From positions 47,290,777-47,354,776 of the forward strand of contig CM055092.1 in the NCBI GenBank assembly GCA_029204225.1: DNA of 64,000 nt, written 5' to 3'. This stretch comes from Diphasiastrum complanatum. Its lineage: Eukaryota > Streptophyta > Lycopodiopsida > Lycopodiales > Lycopodiaceae. Positions 24,001 through 36,138 of this stretch are shown piece by piece. The notes below the pieces were generated by a model that made no database searches, was not told where the DNA came from, and saw nothing but the letters and a program-made list of their open reading frames with translations. Each line of letters starts with the position of its first letter. Within the stretch, counting starts at the first letter, position 1. The translations under genes were made by a program, and so were the position numbers.

Positions 24001-24140
24001 AATGGACGGATTATAAAAAAAATTTCAAAAAACATGCAAATTTATACAAGCCAATAGGCAATAGACACATAGAAAGATTTTGTATATTAAATGAAATTTT
24101 TTACAAAGTACAATTCTTCAATATCTACTCTACTTTCGAC
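21030..24140 (+). pseudogene. Multi-exon DDE-like transposase of an unnamed family, decayed
   Basis: Likely exons are 21030-21690 (charged, Lys-rich), 22111-22375 (acceptor ATGCAG, donor GTAAGT), about 22433-22770 (KLDESEIIRGQKMERIGLTIMNEA), about 22887-23222 (IEWHLARDLKTLKCMF; GADSKHPCLYCMKTTKD; IPLQNVHIYTL), 23279-23698 and 23793-24117 (WSSQGMEKSHWQARAAFHKS; LQLFQWFYRRI). The order KxDxxxIxR, DLK.., KHPCxYC, GxEKSHxxAR matches a family of 'hypothetical proteins' I recall from seed-free plants, fungi and cnidarians. Asp of KLDES, Asp of RDLKT and Glu of GMEKSH could be an RNase-H-fold catalytic triad. Frame-breaking lesions are TAG 21147, TAG 21570, TAA 22505, TAG 23627 and an A-run frameshift near 23351-23358. 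Function is inferred, not proven. Confidence 0.55.
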
Positions 24141-24147
24141 ACTTTCT

Positions 24148-24900
24148 TTAATGAAAGTTGCAACTTAGAATCATGCAACAATTTTTTTCTATTGTAGGAT
24201 CCAAGAGCTCATAGTTTTCATGCTTACTCAGATCATTGTCGACAACATACAATGCAAAATGAGATGATCTGAACATGGAATTCACATATTCTAAAATTTT
24301 AAGTGCAATAGTTTTCTTTACAAAAATTATTTTATGCACCTTATTAAAATTACGTCCTCCAAGAAAATGAGAAAGTGTCTTGATTGCCGTAATCATGGTA
24401 TCACCATATTGATGAAACTTTGAATGGGCAACACTTATCACATTTTACTTGAAGAACTTCAGATAATGTCCCATCTCTTGAAAATTCTCCAGCAGAAGAT
24501 CTTTGCCCTCCTCGACAAATTGCAAAATCATCAAAGAAAATCGTTTTCTGAAATGAAAAAAATCCAAAGTAAGCTCTAGTATATAATCTGACATAACAAA
24601 TTTACTAGTACATAATAAGATACAAAACTTACGCATTCAGCTTTGTCTTCCTTGATTACTGTCTCTCCATCAATATTATGTCCACCTTTCGATGTCAACA
24701 TGATTGGTGAATAGACAATTGTTTTTGGAAAACCAAGCTGACTTTGACTTCTGAAAAATCTTCTTCAAAAGGCAGATCATCTTCTTTATTGCACATTTCC
24801 TCCACAACCATTTTAAAGCAATCTTTTTCTGAATAAAACTCATCATTATTTACATCGTCAACAGCAGGGAGAAGACCATCACCATCAAAATCAATTATAT
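24148..24900 (-). pseudogene. Unidentified two-exon coding region, convergent with the DDE-like gene
   Basis: On the minus strand an acidic stretch (about 24900-24634: DIIDFDGDGLLPAVDDVNNDEFYSEKD, then TSKGGHNIDGETVIKEDKAEC) ends at a good donor, GC|GTAAGT. An acceptor (TTTTCATTTCAG) at about 24557 is followed by a frame reading FFDDFAICRGGQRSSAGEFSRDG and QVKCDKCCPF. The splice signals and composition suggest a former gene, possibly a second protein of the same transposable element as the convergent DDE-like gene. No family recognised; stops occur near 24420. Confidence 0.3.
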
Positions 24901-24913
24901 CTACTCATTCACG

Positions 24914-25021
<108 letters not shown>

Positions 25022-25342
25022 AGGTAACCAACACTCCCAATTCTAGGAAGGTGTGTAGCCCTTGTTTTCTTCCATTAAAGGCATGGTTCAAATGTTTTTT
25101 TGTTGGAAGATGAGTTCCACAACAAAGCCCAAACGCCGCAGGGAGAGAGCATGTGGTGACATTCTGGAGTAGGATATAATCGTGTGGTTTGGGAGTTTTG
25201 ATTAGCACTCTATAATGTTCTCTTTGTTTTTCTCTTCATGTGTGGTTAGGGTCGGTGTGGGTGGGTGGGTGTGTGTGTGCGTGCGTGTGTGTTTCATGCT
25301 ATTGGTTTACGGTTTGTGTTATATATTAATTTATGTTTCATG

Positions 25343-25522
<180 letters not shown>

Positions 25523-25546
25523 TGATACATTTAGCATTTTCAACTT

Positions 25547-26578
25547 TTGCAGAAGAAGGACCATAAGTTGGTTTCAAGAAAAAGAGTTGCAAGAGAGATC
25601 GAGAATATTATTGATAGGATAAATCACATGAATATTGATTTTAGATCATCATTGGCCCTAGATGATGCTCTTGTTGATGATGACCCCTTGCATGATATAA
25701 TTAGTTCATCAATGCCTTGTGATTCAATCCATGTCTCCAAATCTCTAGAACATTCTTACCACCCAACCACACCTATCCTAGATGTTGCACATGAGTCCTC
25801 CACGATACTCCACGTGGATTCCACAAACTTGACCACCCCTTTAAAAAAGAGAACATGTCTTGGACGTATTATGACTAGTTTGAAAGATATTTGCAAATTA
25901 CTACGCATTGTTGATGTGTCAAAAGACATTCTAGGTTCTTTGTCTGACCTTCCTCTTCCACCTAGCTTGCAACCATTAGTAAAAACTTTAATTAGAAGTA
26001 GATATTCGTGTTGGCCACTCCAATCACCATTACCATTAAATGGAACACCATTTACGTATTGGGGTCGAATGTACATGATCATGCCTAGTGAACACTTTCT
26101 TGAGACTGGTTTGGGCCTTTTTGCATTGAGTAGTATTGAGGTCCCTTTAAATAGTGTTGTGACATTGATGCCATATGCAGGACCTCAATAAAATTGGGGT
26201 GATTGGCATGCTTTTTGTCGTCACCAATAGAAGATGTAAGTATATGGCTTGAATTCAAATGCTTGTTTTTTAGAGTAGCAACGCATGCAAGGAGGCAACA
26301 TCTCAAGGGCAAATCGTACATACATTGATGGACATCCAGATGTGCATGGAAACATTGCTGCATATATAAATGGTTCCATTGGCCACCCTCTATTGACGAA
26401 TTGTGATTTTGAAGAACGCACCAATGGAAAAGAAGAATATTTTACTAGGAATGTAAAGGGCACTTATGTAATGGTCTGTGCCACTAGATCTATCAGGTTT
26501 GGGGAGGAATTGTTCATCAAGTATAGTTTCAACCGTCCTCTACCCAAATGTTTGCAAAAGACAATAAGTCAAATGTGA
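25547..26578 (+). pseudogene. SET-domain protein encoded beside a CACTA transposase
   Basis: One frame runs from 25547 to 26578 apart from four stop codons (TAA 26189, TAG 26228, TAA 26237, TAG 26276) within 90 bases. The N-terminal 150 residues are not recognised. The SET domain begins with HFLETGLGLFALSSIEVPLNSVV, continues after the stops with ISRANRTYIDGHPDVHG and GNIAAYINGS (the GN..YIN.S substrate/cofactor signature), and ends with YVMVCATRSIRFGEELFIKYSF (the AtrdI..GEEL..Y signature). SET proteins transfer methyl groups from S-adenosylmethionine to lysine. An intron removing the stops would be only about 40 bases, too short for plants. The TNP2 gene starts 390 bp downstream in the same orientation, suggesting a passenger gene. 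An acceptor-like TTTTGCAG at 25551 suggests earlier exons. Confidence 0.65.
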
Positions 26579-26776
26579 AGATTTAAATCTTGTTGATATG
26601 TAGAGATGTATAATCCATGCATCTTGATTGTATTTGGTTTGTGTCATTAAATATGTCAAATGTTATGAGCATTATTTGTCATTTGTCTAGATTAAATGTT
26701 AGGAGCATTATTCGTCTTTGAGTTCATTGAATGTTAACAAGTTGAAAAGACAAATCTGTCTAATAGATACATTGGT

Positions 26777-26960
26777 ATGTTCATACTTTTTAAACTAAGA
26801 GGTAATCTATATTCATATGCAACATTTAGATCTATCAAGTATTGGGAGGAAATATTTATCAAGCATTGTTTCAACCTACTTCCTATTATTTTGCCATATA
26901 GGATTCTTCATCCTCATTTAGTGTTGGAGACAATAATCCTCGTAATGGTCGACGTAGACG
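26777..26960 (+). pseudogene. Duplicated C-terminal tail of the SET gene
   Basis: The frame from 26777 reads YATFRSIKYWEEIFIKHCFN, a diverged copy of CATRSIRFGEELFIKYSFN at about 26480-26530, with matching nucleotides such as AGATCTATCA. The catalytic front half is absent. It is therefore a partial tandem duplication or the remains of a second SET gene copy. Confidence 0.6.
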
Positions 26961-26964
26961 ATGA

Positions 26965-29954
26965 ATGCAATACAACGGTCCACATATAAAGCAATTACCT
27001 CGTCGTCTACGTCAAAGCTTAAAAGATATGATGGAAATTGATGAGCGCATTAATCAAGAGACTAATGCATCTGAATCTAGCTCATCTAGATCTACTTCTT
27101 CGCAAACAAGTTCCAACGATGAAAATGAGCTTCCAATGAATGATGAATTTGAAGTCATGGGAGACATGTTGGATGATATGTACGAGAACAATATTGCAGC
27201 TAGACACAATGAACAAGATGAAGAGACACTTTTGTCTAAAGAAGAAAGAAAATTGCGAGAAGAATCAAAGACCGCATTGTATCCTGGAGCAAAGACATCT
27301 CGTTTGGCAACTTTTTTACTTCATATTAAATCTTCAAGCCAAATATAGATGGAGTGACCAAAGCCTCACATCATTATTTGAGTAAATCTTTTTTCATCTA
27401 CTTGTCATTTTTGCTTTAAAACAAAATTTACAATTTGGACATCGAGTGATATTTTTTTTACAATGACTTTTTTCGTCATGTATAAACTATTGAAAAACAA
27501 AATTCTCCCAGAAGGGAATGTCATGCCTGAGACAAGAGATGAGGCACAAAAGATGTTGACTAACATCGAGATGGACTACAAACAATATCATGCATGTCCA
27601 AAAGATTGTATTTTATATCAAGGAAGGTACGAATCACTCAAGAATGTCCCATTTGTGATACTCCTCGATATCGAGATGATTTTCAAGGAGCAACCATTCC
27701 GTGCAAAGTTTTACAACATTTTTCAGTAATTCCACGATTGCAACGTTTATTTCGTTGTAAATCTCTTGCACAGCTTATGGACTGGCATGCACACCATACT
27801 TCTACGGATGGGATGATGAGGGTACCTTCAGATTCACCTGCATGGAAACACATCAACAAAGAGTATCCAAGCTTTGCCAATGAGTCAAGAAATGTGAGAT
27901 TTGGTCTTGCAACATATGGTGTGAACTCCTTTGGTGTACGAGCAACTACGTGGTCCATTTGGCATGTTTCTCGGTAAATTATAGTATTCCTCCTTGGTTG
28001 AGTACAAAAAGGGACACAGTATGTTGGCACTTTCAATTCCTGGCCAACGCAAGGTTAAGAACATGGATGTGTACCTTGAGCCGCTTATTGACGAGTTGGA
28101 AGATTTGTGGAAGGGGATAAAAGCATATGACATTTCGCGCCCCTTACATGAGAGGGAGTTTACACTACATGCCATTGTAATGTGGACAATGCATGACTAT
28201 CCTGGATTAGGTGAATGCTCAGGTAATCATTCAAACAATGTCTATCTTGTGTACATAGGAGTTTGTTTACAATCACATACAACTAGTAATTCTCGACATT
28301 TACATGATATACTACAATGGCTATAATTATTCTTTGACATATACTTTTTCTAATAGTGATTGATAGTATCCATTTGTTGGGTAGGCTTTCAAACGGCTGG
28401 AAAAAATGCTTGTTTTTTGTGCAGGCCAAATCTTGTGGAAAGATACTCTTTTAGTCTCAAAAAAGTGTTTTAACGAAATCAATTGATACATGAACTCATT
28501 AAATAAAACACTTATTTTTAACCATTTGTGACTTTTTAGGTGGATGTTCTTTATGGAAAGGTACATGAAAGTCTTAAAAGATTTTGTGCGTCAAAAGGCA
28601 AGGCCTGAAGGTAGCATGTCAGAGGGATGGTTAGTACATGAATCTCTCTCTTATGTTACTGAAATTTTGCACCAACTACATCCATGTGCTCCACTATTGT
28701 GGCGTGATGAGGAAGCCAAAGAGGTAACTAGTGAAAAACCTCAAGGGATGGGAAAGGTCATTAGGTTGGCACCCTTCCAACGAGAAATTTTTTTTACATT
28801 CATGCTTTATAATTGTGGAGTTATGGATAAATGGTTAGACCTATATGAAGAAGAAAAAAAAGAGAGGGCCTTGTCTGGAAAGCGCCAACGACAGAATAGA
28901 GGTAGACACATGGCCTCAAGTTCACATGATCTTGAGCCATTGCCCAAGCAATGCACTATAGAGACACTACAAAAAGCAACAAAAGAGGGACAAAAAATAT
29001 CAAACGCAGAATGGGACTTTGCAAGAGGATGTGAATGGAAGGTATTATTCTTGAGATACTTTATTATTAGAACATTCTTGTTTATAACAATATTTGTTTA
29101 ATCATTTTGAAATACCATGTTCATTCACAATGATTATTTATGAGATTCATGTTTGTCATGTGGCAGTGCAAAATGTATAATGCTATATGGGCTTTTGGTT
29201 TCCACTTTCGTGTTGAAAGGATTGATAACAAGAGACGCACACACGATTGTGGTGTAATAGCATCTTTCCAACAAGAAAGTCAAAGCATTGCACGAGATCA
29301 AAATCCCATCTCAGGAGATATAAAATATGTAGGAACTATACAAAATATTTATGATGTGTCATTTGGTGAAAGTGGACACTATTTTTTATTTGATGTGAAA
29401 TGGTTCAAGGTAGTTTGTAGAGGGCCAAATGCAACCGTAAAATCGGATCCAAGTGGATTTTTTGTGATTGATTCATCGAAAACATTGAGCATGGAGTCCT
29501 TTGACACATTGGTGTTGCCTCGTCACTGTGAGCAGGTGCACATGCTATGTTATAATGTTTTTCATTTTATTGCAAGTGACTTCAGTATTTGAGTTTTCGA
29601 TATGTTCTAAAATAGTGATTTTTGTAGGTGTTTTTTCAACCAGATCGACTAAACAAGATATGGTGGTTTGTATCTCAAGTTGAACCACGTTCACGACGAG
29701 TATTTGAGGGTGCAAATGTTGAGAATGAAATGGAAAACCTTCATTTTAACTATGAGATTGATCTACCTAGAGATGTAATAAATCGTCAAACCATACTTGA
29801 AGCACCCACTTCCATAGATGTTGAGAATAGAAATTCTAATAGTCAGGATGATGAAATAATTTTTGAAAGTGAGAGTGATGATGAAAATCATCTAAGAGGG
29901 GATGAATTGCAAGATGCTGTCACTGATGAAATTGATTCTTGTAATTCTGAATAA
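26965..29954 (+). pseudogene. CACTA (En/Spm) TNP2-type transposase gene
   Basis: An acidic/Ser-rich N-terminus (26965-27350) leads, after an intron near 27380-27460, to the TNP2 core: YHACPKDCILYQGRYESL, CDTPRYRDDF, RLQRLFRCKSLAQLMDWHAHH, NVRFGLATYGVNSFG, then MDVYLEPLIDELEDLWKGIKAYD and MWTMHDYPGLGECSG. DUF4218 follows (28544-29040, MERYMKVLKDFVRQKARPEGS, SEGWLVHESLSYVTE), then DUF4216 (29140-29592, GTIQNIYDVSFGESGHYFLF, FDTLVLPRHCEQVH) and an acidic tail ending SCNSE. The protein cuts and joins element ends. Lesions: a one-base deletion near 27643 (the 63.5-kb copy has the missing A), a break near 27976 and one in an A run near 28009. No CACTA terminus with a 3-bp duplication was proven. 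Confidence 0.85.
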
Positions 29955-30189
29955 AAATTGATTATTGCAATTTTGAATGAAATGATTCTTGTAATGCATT
30001 CAAGTGATTGTTATTTAGCCAAAATAGAGTCTCATTTATGGTCAAGTAAGTGAAAAGAATAGACATAGTTTGACTTCAATCCCATTTTTTTGGAGATAAT
30101 GTCGGTGAAGATAGATGTACGGCTTCATGTTCCAAGAAAATTCTCATTTTTTAACAAATGCTGCAAGGCAGTAAATCACTAAAAACATG

Positions 30190-30500
30190 TGAGTTAATGA
30201 AATCACCACCACAAACTATGACAAAATCAAGTGTTTCATCATAGTCAGTCCCCTTGAATTGAGCATATCCCTTGGCAACTAGTATTGTTTTATAATTGTT
30301 CACACTACCATCTTGATTAAGCTTGATCTTAAAGACCCATTTGCAAACAGTAACATTTTGTATCTTTGATGGAGGATCAATAATTTTACAAGTATCTCAA
30401 ACAATGCATCGTGTACTCACCTCACTTTTCATTACATCAAATCACTCTTTTGTTGCTACAGTTTCATTCACACTTGAAGGAACATCATCAAACTTAAGGT
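30190..30500 (-). pseudogene. Ty1/copia reverse transcriptase N-terminal fragment
   Basis: The minus strand translates, with breaks, to the start of a copia RT: KEWFDVMKSEV, then CKIIDPPSKIQNVTVCKWVFKIKLNQDGSVNNYK, LVAKGYAQFKGTDYDET. The catalytic part is absent. Located between the element's primer-binding site (30588) and the unrelated sequence at 30060, hence an internally deleted element. Confidence 0.7.
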
Positions 30501-30587
30501 AGTAATAAGGGAAATAAAAATTAAACAATCATCAACTTGTAATTGCTTCTCTCTTCCTTGTATTTGAGCCTTGATGGTTGCATTTGG

Positions 30588-30599
30588 GCTCTGATACCA
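30588..30599 (-). other. Primer-binding site of a copia element (tRNA-iMet type), LTR edge at 30600
   Basis: GCTCTGATACCA on the plus strand is the complement of TGGTATCAGAGC, the usual plant copia primer-binding site. It is followed at 30600 by TGTTAAAATC, the inner end of an LTR lying at higher coordinates in minus orientation. The outer LTR end was not fixed. Confidence 0.7.
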
Positions 30600-31324
30600 T
30601 GTTAAAATCAAAGGTTATGAACCTCATTTGGATATTAAAACCTTGAAAAAGCATCAAAGGTTTCACTTATATCTAATAGATAGAAAACTAGCACACAATT
30701 CAACCTATTTTGCATCTAATTGGCAAAGGCTTTTGAACACCACAATAAAACTAGAAATAATTGATCTTCACATCCTGTCACACACGTGGAAAGTATAATA
30801 CTTTGTTCAGATTCAGATCTATTCATTAGACACAAAAAATATCACAATCATCATTCATCAACTCCTCATTAAAGAGAAAACTTGCCAAAATCACCATCTC
30901 TTGATAATCTCTCGAAGTATGTACAAAATGAGCTCTCAATCCATATCAAATGATCTCAGATATGAGATTAGGTAGAGTGCCATTAGGGTAGACCCTAAAC
31001 CCCTGGCTCTGAAAGCCTTAGATCATGCATAATTACCTTCTTGGTAGCTCGAGTCAACTGTCTTATAAAAGTAGGAGGCCGCCCTCATAAAAAACCCCAA
31101 TCATCTAGGAACAGCATGATATAATTCACTTTAGAAAAATATTTATTTAACTAATTCCATTTCATTATGAACATGCAAAAAAAAAAAAAAAACTCATCAT
31201 AATATAATTCACTTTAGAAAAAAAAAAATATATAGCCTAATCATAATATAATTCACTTTAGAAATATAGTTATTTAACTAATTTCATGTCATTATCAACA
31301 TGCAAAAAACAAAAAAAAAAATAT

Positions 31325-31675
31325 GTGCGTGGATAATCCACGCAGAAGATATCCACGCGAGGATATCTTTAACTTCCAGTCTCGTCCGGTGAACAAATTG
31401 AAATTTGCGTGGATTATCCACGCCAAAACTGCTTTCCGGCGCCGCCAATCTTCCCTCCCAAACAGTTGCCTGAATTTTCAAAATTCAATTTTGCGTGGAT
31501 TATCCACGTGCATAAATTTTTCGGCGCCGTGTCAGAAAAACACCGGTAGACTGGCCGGAGGCGTGTTCAAATTTTTTTTGGCGTGGATAATCCACACGTG
31601 GATGTTCCACGCAAACAGAATTTCGGAAAATCGACTAAGTGTCGGGTCTCACGTGGATACTCTGCGTGGATAAAC
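31325..31675. repeat. Palindrome array (GCGTGGATAATCCACGC family) downstream of TNP2
   Basis: Full copies at 31326-31342 (GCGTGGATAATCCACGC), 31407-31423, 31493-31509 and 31581 onward, with half copies at 31351 and 31608. The array lies downstream of the TNP2 gene and directly after the duplicated block. Between copies are GC-rich phrases (TTTCCGGCGCCGCC). The array ends near 'GAGTTTTCTAGTTGTG' (31679-31694), whose complement CACAACTAGAAAACTC resembles a CACTA-type terminus; this last point is speculative. Confidence 0.8.
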
Positions 31676-31850
31676 ACAGAGTTTTCTAGTTGTGCAAGAA
31701 GCACTTTAGGTTTGTCAAATACATTGTATATCTGGTATTTAAGACATTAGATACTCTCTTAAGATGAGATCAACCACCTACTTAATAGCCTTAAATTCAG
31801 GGGCCCAAAAATAACATGTTATATGCGGAACACTTTTCAAAGAAAAAATG

Positions 31851-31935
31851 CTTCTTGGTTTCCAAGGGGAGGCTCGAACCTGGGACCAAAGAAACTTTGG
31901 ATGCCAAGCTAACCAGTTGAGCCAACCCCGTTGGG
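31851..31935 (-). mobile_element. 85-bp tRNA-like retroposon (mini-SINE) with 15-bp target duplication
   Basis: On the minus strand it reads from CCCAACGGGGTTGGCTC through a box-A-like TGGCTCAACTGG (31913-31924) and a box-B-like GGTTCGAGCCT (31870-31880), the internal RNA polymerase III promoter of tRNA genes. Between them CCAAAG-TTT-CTTTGG can form a hairpin. The unit is flanked by perfect 15-bp direct repeats TTCAAAGAAAAAATG (31836-31850 and 31936-31950), as expected for insertion by LINE machinery. It lacks the tail body of typical SINEs and is not a foldable full tRNA (acceptor stem imperfect). Confidence 0.75.
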
Positions 31936-32652
31936 TTCAAAGAAAAAATGGAAGAAGAATAAGACAACATAGAGGCATTTGATCTTTCATTGGTACTACA
32001 AAACTTGTATCTTATATCAAAAAATCTCAAGGCCCTTAGTGAAACTACATCCAACTAAAGCTATAGATAGCCAAAAGCAATCCACATGCCCATAACCTAG
32101 TTGTCCATCTTTACATTCACAACACAAAGCGTCCTATGGCATCAACTCGTCTTGGCACTCTCCTTTAAGGAATAGAAAATGAAGTTTGCATTAAGGACAA
32201 ATTTGTTTTTAGTTTATTAGTGCTCCAATCTAAATCTCATATGAGGCATCAATTTTAGAGATATACTTAAAATGAAGCATATGTACTTTTGTTGAAGCAA
32301 TTTCTTGCCTGAACAAGATAATAATAATTATCTATGGCTCAATCGAATAGCGGCTACTGTAGCTCTTCCAAATGTTATTCTATTGAAGTGAAACCTTATT
32401 CTATGTATCGCTCCAAATTTAGCCATTAAACAGGAAAACACTTTGGCTAGGTTCATTATCACTGATCAATTCAATATCAAGAACGATCACTCCTCTTTGC
32501 TGACGTAGTTCTGTTGTGGGCGAGTTTATAGTGGGAATTCTGAACTCCGTAGCTTCGAAATTTGCTCTTCTTGCAATTTGGAGTGTTTGAAATGCTCCAG
32601 CAGACTGGGGCTGCCTGATAGTATTGTGATCAATGCAGCACAGTTTACTTCT

Positions 32653-34119
<1,467 letters not shown>

Positions 34120-34344
34120 TCTGCCGATGCCTGCTTCTCACACGCTTCACGGTAACGTCTCACCATCAATCACTGCAACCTTCTGCACTCACTTTTGAGA
34201 TTCAGGTGTTGCAGCAATTGGTAGTCACTCTTCTGAATTTGCTCAATTATAATGCATTTCTGAATTTGCGCAATTATAATGCATGAGGCAGGCAAACAAA
34301 AAATGCTGCATTTAATTTTGCTCAGGTGCAAGCCATTTTGCAGG

Positions 34345-34403
<59 letters not shown>

Positions 34404-34602
34404 AGGGGATGGGGCCATTTGAATCACCATGTCTAGCTGTTTTCCTCTTCTCTTCGCTGTCTCTCCTTCTTTCTCTCCCTCAAAGAAGCTTTATCACTTC
34501 TCTCTTCCTCCTCTACCTAAACTCTTCTGGCTAAAGTTTTATCTATCTTCTCTAACCTTTTCTTAAAGAACAAGGGAAAAACAAAAACTTTCTTAAGCGG
34601 CA

Positions 34603-34688
<86 letters not shown>

Positions 34689-36138
34689 ACGCACGCACAT
34701 ATTTAGGCTATCTCATTGTGCTCTATAGCAACAGTAGACATCAAGCATTTGCTTACTTCCAAATGCATACTCAATGCAATAATATTCTCTCCCTCCCTAG
34801 CTACGGTATATATATCAAGCACTCATCATAATCATAATATTAATACTACAATCATCAACATTGGCCCTCAAGCTCCCTCTACGAATCATCCCCTTCTCTC
34901 ACCCACCATTCCAATATAATAAAAATGAATAACCCATCTCCTCAGAGTATGCATATATTCTGTCCGACACACGTAGCTTGCTGCTGCTGCAGTGATCTGT
35001 CGGTGAATATACCATGACGACTACGTCCACCATACTACTACTTTGGCAGCATCAGCTCGATCCATCTATTCTAGCTATTCATTCTAGCTTGATTGCAAGC
35101 TATCATTCTCTACTCCCATCAGAGATCTCTCTCCCTCGCTCTCGCCATATCGAGAAGCAACAGGCAGCAGTGGGAAGTGGGCAGGCAGGTGGCAGTACAA
35201 GAAAATGGGTAGTGCCCTTTGCATTATGCCTCCTTTTGCTTCACGCCTGATTTACCCTCTTCCTCTTCCCCTTCTTCTATATTCCTTTTCAAAATAAAGC
35301 TAACTTTCTTAATAAGGATGACCTCACCTCAATGGAAGGGAGGAGTAAGCACATTCTAAAAGATGCACTTTAAATCCATGTTAGCATCCAACTATTATTG
35401 TTTCTTTTTATTCTATATTCTTTGTATACATTGGTACTGTAACACAACATATACAGCCTGGCAATGCCATGTGGGCAGTGCCAAGTGAGGAGCAAGCTCC
35501 TAAGATGTGAGTGCGCAATGGTTGTGATTCAAGCCTATGCCTTGCCAGTCAGAGTCAAGTGCCCATTCTGCTTTTTAAGCAGTCTGAAAATATGGGCAGA
35601 AAATGCAACGACTATCCTTTACTTCTTGGGTCCTCTGATGAGGGAATGTATCGAATTTACAGTTTTTAAGAATACCCTACCCATACCCTTAGGTTGACAA
35701 AAATCAGTTCAAATATGGAGTGCTTAGTAAGAGACGAAATTTCTTTTTAAAATTTTGCCTAAAATGAATTTTTTTTTATTTTGATTATATTTATGGACTA
35801 CACCATAGCCACCAAACATTTGAGAATACAAATTGTTTAAAATGTTCAAACAAAATTCTTATTCTAGTGCCTAAATCTTGAGTGCTCTAGAACTAAGTGT
35901 TAAACATGCTAGTTTATGAAATAGCATATTATCACGCAAGTAAGTGCATTTGAGCTCAAGGTGCACTTATGATACTCACTATAAAAAGGCTGCCTTGTAG
36001 GTTATAGATTTACCAACTTTAAATCTTAGAGTTTTTAAGTTTTTTACAATATTCTTCTTGATTATTGATGTTGTCATGGCTTATCTAAGCATACTTACAA
36101 TTTAAACAACATACTTGCTTTTTGGCCTTGCCTTGCAA
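34120..36138. other. Upstream region of the MYB gene; no other gene seen
   Basis: Contains (CT)n at 34347-34399, a compound (TC)n(CA)n tract at 34605-34690, and generally pyrimidine-rich sequence on the plus strand, that is GA-rich on the strand of the MYB gene. This may be its leader and promoter. From 34900 to 36138 only short ORFs without recognisable motifs occur. Confidence 0.5.

Larger units (their letters stand above)
30060..31320. repeat. Duplicated block, copy 1 (partner 37756-38715)
   Basis: Begins 'AGACATAGTTTGACTTCAATCC' and matches 37756 onward at high similarity, up to and including the palindrome array that follows. Copy 1 contains about 340 bp (around 30500-30840) that is missing in copy 2. 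Its end (31118-31310) is three tandem units of about 70 bp beginning 'TCATAATATAATTCACTTTAGAAA'. Confidence 0.8.

Noticed and set aside
26189-26278. U-to-C RNA editing of the stop codons, as in fern organelles
   Set aside because: That editing is known from organelle transcripts; everything around is nuclear transposon sequence, so decay by C-to-T mutation is the simpler reading.
31851-31935. An intact tRNA gene
   Set aside because: Box A- and B-like sequences are present but the acceptor and T stems do not pair properly, and the flanking target duplication shows a retroposed copy.
35464-35697. Cys-rich ORF (MPCGQCQVRSKLLRCEC) as a small secreted protein
   Set aside because: No signal peptide, no conserved spacing after the first Cys residues, and no neighbouring evidence.
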